Source: Oleisolibacter albus
GTDB lineage: Bacteria > Pseudomonadota > Alphaproteobacteria > Azospirillales > Azospirillaceae
NCBI RefSeq assembly: GCF_003336875.1
Contig: NZ_QGNJ01000002.1
Location: 124,001 to 188,000, forward strand
DNA length: 64,000 bases
Direction: 5' to 3'
A program made the translations under genes and the position numbers. This document shows positions 56,897-64,000 of the stretch, piece after piece (the stretch's first letter is position 1; the number at the start of each line of letters is the position of its first letter). The notes beneath the pieces were generated by a model, which was not told where the DNA came from, did not search any database, and was given only the letters and a program-made list of their open reading frames with translations.

Positions 56897-57386
56897 GCGG
56901 CCGGATCGTCCCGTCGTGCCGGGCCTGCCGCCCGGCCTCCGTCATGATCTCCTCAACGCCCTGAACGCGGTTCTGGGCTATGCCACCTTCCTGGTCGAGG
57001 ATCTGCCCGACGGGCCGCAGCGGGACTTCGCGCTGCGCCTGCAGCGGGCCGGAGAGGAGGCGCAGCGTCTGGCCGAACTGCTGCCGCGCACGCCGCGCCG
57101 GTCGCGCGCGGTGCTGATGCTGTCGCCGTCCCCCCAGGCCGACTCCCTGCTTCTGCAGCTGGATGCGCTGGGCTTCGACGGGCTGCGCCTGTCGACCTCG
57201 GCCGAGCTGGTGCGCACACTGGCGGCAGCGCCGGCCTCCTGGCTGGCGGTGCTGCTGGACCCCGGTCCCGTCCCGCCGGACATCGCCAATGCCGCCGCCG
57301 CTGCGGGCAAGCCGCTGCTGCACCGGCGGGAGGGGGAGGATGCCGCCGGCCTGGCGGCCCGGCTGGAGCAGTTGGGCGAGGGGTGA
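56886..57386 (+). CDS. Kinase-less DHp protein with a degenerate receiver-like domain
   Basis: A 166-residue protein. Residues 14-55 (GLRHDLLNALNAVLGYATFLVEDL, His20) resemble the HisKA/DHp helices of histidine kinases, with a phosphorylatable histidine, but no HATPase domain follows. Residues about 72-165 (SRAVLMLSPSPQADSLLLQLDALGFDGLRLSTSAELV) resemble a receiver fold without its acidic pair. It could pass phosphate between the response regulator and the hybrid kinase or act as a dimerisation or inhibitor protein. The TTG start overlaps the regulator stop. Confidence 0.75.
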   Translation: MAAERPDRPVVPGLPPGLRHDLLNALNAVLGYATFLVEDLPDGPQRDFALRLQRAGEEAQRLAELLPRTPRRSRAVLMLSPSPQADSLLLQLDALGFDGLRLSTSAELVRTLAAAPASWLAVLLDPGPVPPDIANAAAAAGKPLLHRREGEDAAGLAARLEQLGEG

Positions 57387-57465
57387 TGCCCGTTCGATCT
57401 GGCGCAAGCGGGGGTGTGGTGCAAGGATGGGGGCCACCCCGTCCGCAGGCCCTCCGTCATTGCCG

Positions 57466-60204
<2,739 letters not shown>

Positions 60205-60240
60205 CCGGCCGCCCTTGCGCCCGGTGCGTCCGGTCCGGGA

Positions 60241-60657
60241 TCAGCGGTAGGTCTCGACATAGGCGGCGGTGCGGTTCAGCAGGAACCGCCATTGCCGCAC
60301 CAGGGCGGCATTGTGCGCGGCGGTACAGGGGCCTTCGCGGCCGATATTGACGCCCAGCTCATAGATGGCCTCGATGCGGGCACGGCTGCGGGCCAGATGG
60401 TAATGGTCGTACCAGGTCATCAGCTCCTGCCGGTTGGGCTTCAGGCCGAAGCCGCAGGCTGCCTCGAATCCGGTCAGCTGGCCCGACACCAGCATCAGCT
60501 CGCCATGCAGTTCGAAATCCGCCGGCACCTGACCCAGCGTGCCGCCGGTGGAGGGGCGCGCGTCCTGCGCCCGCAGCGGCGGCACCGCCGCGGTCTGGGC
60601 CAGGAGCAGCAGCAGCAGAACCGGGCCGAAGCGGGTGTGCCGTATCGGAGGTGGCAT
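60241..60657 (-). CDS. Small exported hypothetical protein with a cysteine pair
   Basis: A 138-residue protein with a signal peptide (VLLLLLLAQTAAVPPLRAQ, cleavage about residue 31). The mature part is helical and contains two cysteines, FEAACGFGLKPNRQE and GREGPCTAAHNA, likely joined in the periplasm. No family recognised. It converges with the hybrid kinase gene, 36 bases apart. An AGGAGG-like site lies about 9 bases before the ATG. Confidence 0.8.
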   Translation of the reverse strand: MPPPIRHTRFGPVLLLLLLAQTAAVPPLRAQDARPSTGGTLGQVPADFELHGELMLVSGQLTGFEAACGFGLKPNRQELMTWYDHYHLARSRARIEAIYELGVNIGREGPCTAAHNAALVRQWRFLLNRTAAYVETYR

Positions 60658-60787
60658 GGATGACCTCCTTCGTCCGTGTCGTCATTCGGGAAGACAACGC
60701 GCCAGACCCGGATCGGCTCCCGTCATGGGGGACGATCCTGTACGAAGGCGTTCAGCGCGGGCGGCGCGTCCGTGGCACACTGGCGGC

Positions 60788-61147
60788 ATGCATGACCATG
60801 CCATCCCCTTCGCGCCGCGGCGCCGCGGTCTGTCCCAGCCGGGGGTCCTGCTGGGGACCCTGTCGGCGTGTCTGCTGCTGATGGCGGGGCCGGCGCTGGC
60901 CGGGCCGTGCCGGATGCCACACCTGCAGGCGGCGCGGCAGGACGATCCCGGCATGCTGGCCCGCGACCGGGCGGCGCTGGATCTTTATGAGGCCTGCCTC
61001 GGTTCCGAGCAGGCGATCCTGACGGCGCTGGACCCGGCCGGCGCCCGTGGTGTCGAACGCCAGCGCCGGGCGGTGGCGGCGCTGCGTCAGACGCTGGAGG
61101 CCTGGCAGACGGCCAAGGAACAGGCGGCGGATCGCGACCGGCGATAG
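60788..61147 (+). CDS. Small exported hypothetical protein
   Basis: A 119-residue protein with a signal peptide (LSACLLLMAGPALAG, cleavage near residue 39). The mature part begins PCRMPHLQAAR and has LYEACLGSEQAILTALDPA, again with two cysteines, then helices. No family recognised. It is divergent from the previous exported gene, 130 bases apart, so they may share control. Confidence 0.72.
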   Translation: MHDHAIPFAPRRRGLSQPGVLLGTLSACLLLMAGPALAGPCRMPHLQAARQDDPGMLARDRAALDLYEACLGSEQAILTALDPAGARGVERQRRAVAALRQTLEAWQTAKEQAADRDRR

Positions 61148-61150
61148 GCG

Positions 61151-61192
61151 CCGGTCACAGCGGGCCGGGTCACAGCGGCCGGGTCACAGCGG
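61151..61192 (+). repeat. Three 14-nt tandem repeats after an exported-protein gene
   Basis: CCGGTCACAGCGGG (61151-61164) and two copies of CCGGGTCACAGCGG (61165-61178, 61179-61192). The array starts four bases after the stop of the 119-aa gene. Confidence 0.93.
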
Positions 61193-61303
61193 CCGAGGCC
61201 GCCCGATATGGACGGGACCCGACCGATCGGGCGATGAGGGCTATCGGACGGGGGCGCGCACGCCGCCAGGGGGTGGCGCGCCGTCCCGGACCGGCTGTGG
61301 CGG

Positions 61304-61636
61304 TCAGCCGCCGGCCTTGGGGCTGAAGAACTTGGCGTATTTGTCGGCCACGTTCTTCCAGTCGTCGGCGTCGGCCGGCGCGTCCTTCTTGCGGGTGATG
61401 TTGGGCCAGCTGCCGGCATAGTCCCGGTTCAGGGCCAGCCAGGCCTCGGCCTTGGGATCGGTGTCGGGCAGGATGGCTTCCGCCGGGCACTCAGGCTCGC
61501 ACACGCCGCAGTCGATGCACTCGTCCGGGTGGATCACCAGCATGTTCTCGCCCTCGTAGAAGCAATCCACGGGGCAGACTTCCACGCAATCGGTGTATTT
61601 GCACTTGATGCACAGTTCGGTGACGACGTACGGCAT
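61304..61636 (-). CDS. fdxA: Seven-iron ferredoxin FdxA
   Basis: A 110-residue electron carrier with one [3Fe-4S] and one [4Fe-4S] cluster. Cysteines are at 9, 12, 17, 21, 25, 40, 43, 46 and 50; by match to Azotobacter ferredoxin I, Cys9, Cys17 and Cys50 hold the 3Fe cluster and Cys21, Cys40, Cys43 and Cys46 the 4Fe cluster. The long C-terminal tail ([34 protein letters not shown]) is typical of this type. Start ATG at 61636. Confidence 0.97.
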   Translation of the reverse strand: MPYVVTELCIKCKYTDCVEVCPVDCFYEGENMLVIHPDECIDCGVCEPECPAEAILPDTDPKAEAWLALNRDYAGSWPNITRKKDAPADADDWKNVADKYAKFFSPKAGG

Positions 61637-61688
61637 GCTCGTCCTCTCTTCCTCGGACCCGGTCGGCGCCGCTGTCGGTCTGGAACCG

Positions 61689-62168
61689 TCATTCCGGCAA
61701 GGCAGGTCCCTGGGGCAGCCCCAGCTTGGCCTTCACACGCCGCTGGGCTTCGCCTCGATCCCGGTCGGAGACGTAGAGCAATCCACCCACCCTGCGCAAC
61801 AGGCTTGATTCGAGATGGTGCAGTTCGCCATCGGCATAGGCCACCTCCCACAGCATCTCGATCAGCTGCACGCGCTCGTCGTAATCGAAGGCGTCGGCCA
61901 GGGTGGAGGTGAAGCGGTGCCACTGGGCCGGCCCTTCCGCCACCTTGGCGGCAGAGGCCAGAAGATCGTCGGCCTCGGCCGTGTCCAGGCCGAAACGGCT
62001 GCGCACCAGGGCGTGGATGCGTCCCGTCTCCTCCGCGGTCACGCTGTCGTCGAGGCCCGCCGCTTCCAGCATCAGCACGGCGGCGGCGAGGTGGAGCCGG
62101 TCCGGGCGCTGCAGGCTGGCGAGCGCGCGGTCGGGCTGGTCGAACAGGCGGCGGATACGGTTCAGCAT
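61689..62168 (-). CDS. TerB-family protein
   Basis: A 159-residue protein with the TerB fold: [39 protein letters not shown] and [37 protein letters not shown], each with acidic metal-binding-like D/E residues. TerB proteins are linked to tellurite resistance and stress, here probably cytoplasmic. The start ATG at 62168 is chosen; the longer frame reads into the divergent DUF938 gene. It lies 52 bases before fdxA in the same direction. Confidence 0.88.
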   Translation of the reverse strand: MLNRIRRLFDQPDRALASLQRPDRLHLAAAVLMLEAAGLDDSVTAEETGRIHALVRSRFGLDTAEADDLLASAAKVAEGPAQWHRFTSTLADAFDYDERVQLIEMLWEVAYADGELHHLESSLLRRVGGLLYVSDRDRGEAQRRVKAKLGLPQGPALPE

Positions 62169-62322
62169 GGCCTGAAAGGTTGGGGTGGGGCGGGGCGGCG
62201 ACAAGGGGTGCGCCTCTGACCGGAACGCCGTTCCCGCCCCCGGCGTTCCCGGCGCTTGAGAGCATCTGGCCGATCGGTCACGATCGGACGGCCGTTGATC
62301 GTCGCCTTCTTCTCCCGCCCGG

Positions 62323-62934
62323 ATGACCGCCATGACCGATCCCCGCCGATTCGCCTCCGCCACGCTGCGCAACCGGCAGCCGATCCTGGAGGTGTTGCAG
62401 CGGGTGCTGCCGGCACGCGGCACGGTGCTGGAGGTGGCCAGCGGCAGCGGCGAGCACGCGGTCTTCTTCGCCACGGCGCTGTCGGCGCTGAGCTGGCAGC
62501 CCAGCGATCCCGATGCCGACTGCCGCGCCAGCATCGCCGCCTGGACGCGGGAGCTGGGACTGCGCAATGTCTGCGCCCCGCTGGCCCTGGATGCCGCCGC
62601 GCCGGACTGGCCGCTTGATGCCGCCGATGCGCTGGTCTGCATCAACATGATCCATATTTCCCCGTGGGCGGCGACGCTGGGACTGTTCGCCGGAGCCGCC
62701 CGGCTGCTGCCGGCCGGGGCGCCGCTGCTGACCTATGGTCCCTACAGGCGCGGCGGGCAGCACACCGCCCCCTCCAACGCCGCCTTCGATGCCGACCTCA
62801 AGGCGCGCAATCCCGCCTGGGGCCTGCGCGACCTGGAGGCGGTGGAGGCCCTGGCCGCCAGCCACGGCTTCCCCTTGGCCGAGGTGGTGGAGATGCCGGC
62901 CAACAACCTGACCCTGGTCTTCCGCAAGGGCTGA
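62323..62934 (+). CDS. DUF938 SAM-dependent methyltransferase-like protein
   Basis: A 203-residue protein of the DUF938 family with a Rossmann methyltransferase fold: VLEVASGSGEHAVFFATAL as the SAM-binding loop near residue 35, LDAADALVCINMIHISPWAATLGLFAGAARLLPAG and LLTYGPYRRGGQHTAPSN. The substrate is not known. ATG at 62323 or 62332. It is divergent from the TerB gene with 154 bases between. Confidence 0.93.
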   Translation: MTAMTDPRRFASATLRNRQPILEVLQRVLPARGTVLEVASGSGEHAVFFATALSALSWQPSDPDADCRASIAAWTRELGLRNVCAPLALDAAAPDWPLDAADALVCINMIHISPWAATLGLFAGAARLLPAGAPLLTYGPYRRGGQHTAPSNAAFDADLKARNPAWGLRDLEAVEALAASHGFPLAEVVEMPANNLTLVFRKG

Positions 62935-62981
62935 TCCGCGCATGATTCCGTTGCCAGCACCGGGGCGGCTTGGCATGGTTG

Positions 62982-63005
62982 CGCTATGTCTATCTGGATA
63001 TAGCG
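62982..63005 (+). promoter_or_regulatory. ModE/Mop-box-like palindrome upstream of modA
   Basis: CGCTATGTC at 62982-62990 mirrors GATATAGCG at 62997-63005; eight of nine arm bases pair. ModE-type operators have CGnTATATA-type arms around a 6-8 base centre, so this fits molybdate repression. It is 10-13 bases before the likely modA starts and would block ribosome or polymerase access. Confidence 0.75.
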
Positions 63006-63017
63006 TCGGGGTCGATG

Positions 63018-63794
63018 ATGCGCGTTCCGTTCCCCCGGTTGGCCGCCTGGCTGGTTGGCCTGCTGCTGGCCGTTGCCCCGGTGATGCCCGCCCTGGCCGG
63101 GACCACCGTCTTCGCCGCCGCCAGCCTGAAGACGGCGCTGGATGCCATCAGCCGCGATTACCAGGCGCGGACGGGCCGCAGTGTCACCCTGTCCTATGCC
63201 GCCAGTTCGGCCCTGGCCCGCCAGATCGAGGCCGGGGCACCGGCCGACCTGTTCCTGTCCGCCGATCTCGACTGGATGGATTATCTGGCCGGCAAGGATC
63301 TGATCGATCCGGCCAGCCGGCGGACGCTGCTGGCCAACCGTCTGGTGCTGATCGGCCCGGCCGGCCGGGCCGGTACGGTGGTCCTGGAGAAGGGGCTGGA
63401 TCTGCGTCCGCTGCTGGGGGCCGACGGGCGTCTGGCCGTGGGCGATGTGGCCGCCGTTCCTGCCGGCAAATATGCCAAGGCGGCGCTGCAAGGTCTGGGC
63501 GCCTGGGACGGGGTCGCGGACCGGCTGGCCCAGGCCGAGAATGTGCGGGTGGCCCTGGCGCTGGTGGCGCGGGGGGAGGCGCCGCTGGGCATCGTCTATG
63601 CCACCGATGCCAAGGCCGAACCGGCAGTGCGGGTGCTGGGCAGCTTCCCGCCCGGCAGCCATCCCGACATCCTCTATCCCGTGGCGCTGACCCGCACGGC
63701 CGGGGCGGAGGCGCGGGATTTCCTGCTCTATTTGACGGGACCGCAGGCGCAGGCGATCTTCACGGCCAACGGCTTCACCCCGGTGGAGCGCTGA
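63018..63794 (+). CDS. modA: Molybdate ABC transporter substrate-binding protein
   Basis: Periplasmic molybdate/tungstate binder feeding ModB and ModC. The product has a signal peptide (LVGLLLAVAPVMPALAG, cleavage near residue 27), then TTVFAAASLKTALDAISRDYQARTGRSVTLSYAASSALARQIEAGAPADLFLSAD, the oxyanion-binding serines of ModA. It ends TGPQAQAIFTANGFTPVER. ATG at 63015 or 63018 can start it; an upstream frame to 62970 contains the operator. Followed by modB. Confidence 0.96.
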   Translation: MRVPFPRLAAWLVGLLLAVAPVMPALAGTTVFAAASLKTALDAISRDYQARTGRSVTLSYAASSALARQIEAGAPADLFLSADLDWMDYLAGKDLIDPASRRTLLANRLVLIGPAGRAGTVVLEKGLDLRPLLGADGRLAVGDVAAVPAGKYAKAALQGLGAWDGVADRLAQAENVRVALALVARGEAPLGIVYATDAKAEPAVRVLGSFPPGSHPDILYPVALTRTAGAEARDFLLYLTGPQAQAIFTANGFTPVER

Positions 63795-63807
63795 GCCGGA
63801 TGTGCCG

Positions 63808-64000
63808 ATGCCCTTTCCCTTCTCGCCAGAGGAGCTGACCGCCATCCGCCTGTCGCTGCGGGTGGCGCTGTGGGCGACGGTGCTCAGCCTGCCCGCCGGT
63901 ATCGCCGTGGCCTGGCTGCTGGTGCGCTGCCGCTTCCCCGGCCGGCTGCTGCTGGACGGGCTGGTGCATCTGCCGCTGGTGCTGCCGCCGGTCGTGACCG
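63808..64000 (+). CDS. modB: Molybdate ABC transporter permease ModB (runs off the window)
   Basis: The first 64 residues are present. It starts 13 bases after modA with ATG and reads MPFPFSPEELTAIRLSLRVALWATVLSLPAG, then the typical first membrane segment VAWLLVRCRFPGRLLLDGLVHLPLVLPPVVT. These match ModB openings, including LPLVLPPVV. The rest lies beyond base 64000. Confidence 0.95.
   Translation, partial: MPFPFSPEELTAIRLSLRVALWATVLSLPAGIAVAWLLVRCRFPGRLLLDGLVHLPLVLPPVVT

Overview
This 64 kb window is ordinary chromosome from a very GC-rich alphaproteobacterium, most likely Rhodospirillales/Azospirillales. The evidence is gene content and order: an Irr-type Fur protein with an HHH motif, hemJ next to rho, a leuS-lptE-holA block after a DUF3576 lipoprotein gene, fxsA opposite a TimA/Tim44-like gene and mltA, a type III (eukaryote-like) ornithine decarboxylase, and a complete system I cytochrome c maturation operon. 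I see no prophage, insertion sequence, CRISPR array or rRNA. One tRNA gene, Ala(CGC), is present. Nearly every gene has a long GC-rich antisense open frame, and these were left out.

Layout. 0-2 kb: end of groES, then groEL with a strong terminator. 2-9.2 kb: DUF3224 protein, fxsA, TimA-like, mltA, then a minus-strand run of small stress or unknown genes, gshB and a SirB1-family gene. 9.4-15.8 kb: TetR regulator, a long nested stem-loop, a small TrpRS-tail-like protein, an L,D-transpeptidase, an LpoA-like lipoprotein divergent from rsmI-yraN, a GNAT enzyme and an alpha/beta hydrolase. 15.8-23.2 kb: two LPS-type glycosyltransferases, DUF3576 lipoprotein, leuS, lptE, holA. 23.2-26.1 kb: TorF-like porin, ornithine decarboxylase with a long leader holding a 40-codon upstream ORF (probably a speF-type element), and a candidate small RNA. 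26.2-35.8 kb: ccmABCDEFGHI, split after ccmB by an M23 peptidase and a bactofilin gene. 35.9-41.5 kb: fabI, an unknown helical protein, a four-gene polar amino acid ABC transporter, tRNA-Ala. 41.8-47.1 kb: yggT, DUF167, folD, CorA-like, acyl-CoA synthetase, alkB. 47.2-51.3 kb: duplicated-domain acidic protein, irr, hemJ, small unknown, rho. 51.7-56.2 kb: P-type ATPase and two DUF4398 envelope lipoproteins, one with an OmpA domain. 56.3-61.1 kb: a signalling locus (LuxR-type regulator, a kinase-less DHp protein, a hybrid histidine kinase) followed by two small exported proteins. 61.3-64 kb: fdxA, TerB, DUF938, then modA-modB behind a ModE-like palindrome.

Themes. Several genes serve the envelope (mltA, L,D-transpeptidase, LpoA-like, LytM peptidase plus bactofilin, lptE, LPS glycosyltransferases, OmpA lipoproteins). 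Heme and redox genes recur (ccm, hemJ, irr, fdxA, gshB). Translational coupling is common: many starts overlap the previous stop, often with GTG or TTG starts.

The most unusual signals are non-coding or architectural: short 12-18 nt tandem repeats throughout, four of which contain the stop codon of the neighbouring gene; the nested stem-loop at 10.3 kb; the decarboxylase leader with its upstream ORF; the terminator-ended candidate RNA before ccmA; the cell-shape cassette inside the ccm operon; and the DHp plus degenerate-receiver protein between a response regulator and a hybrid kinase.
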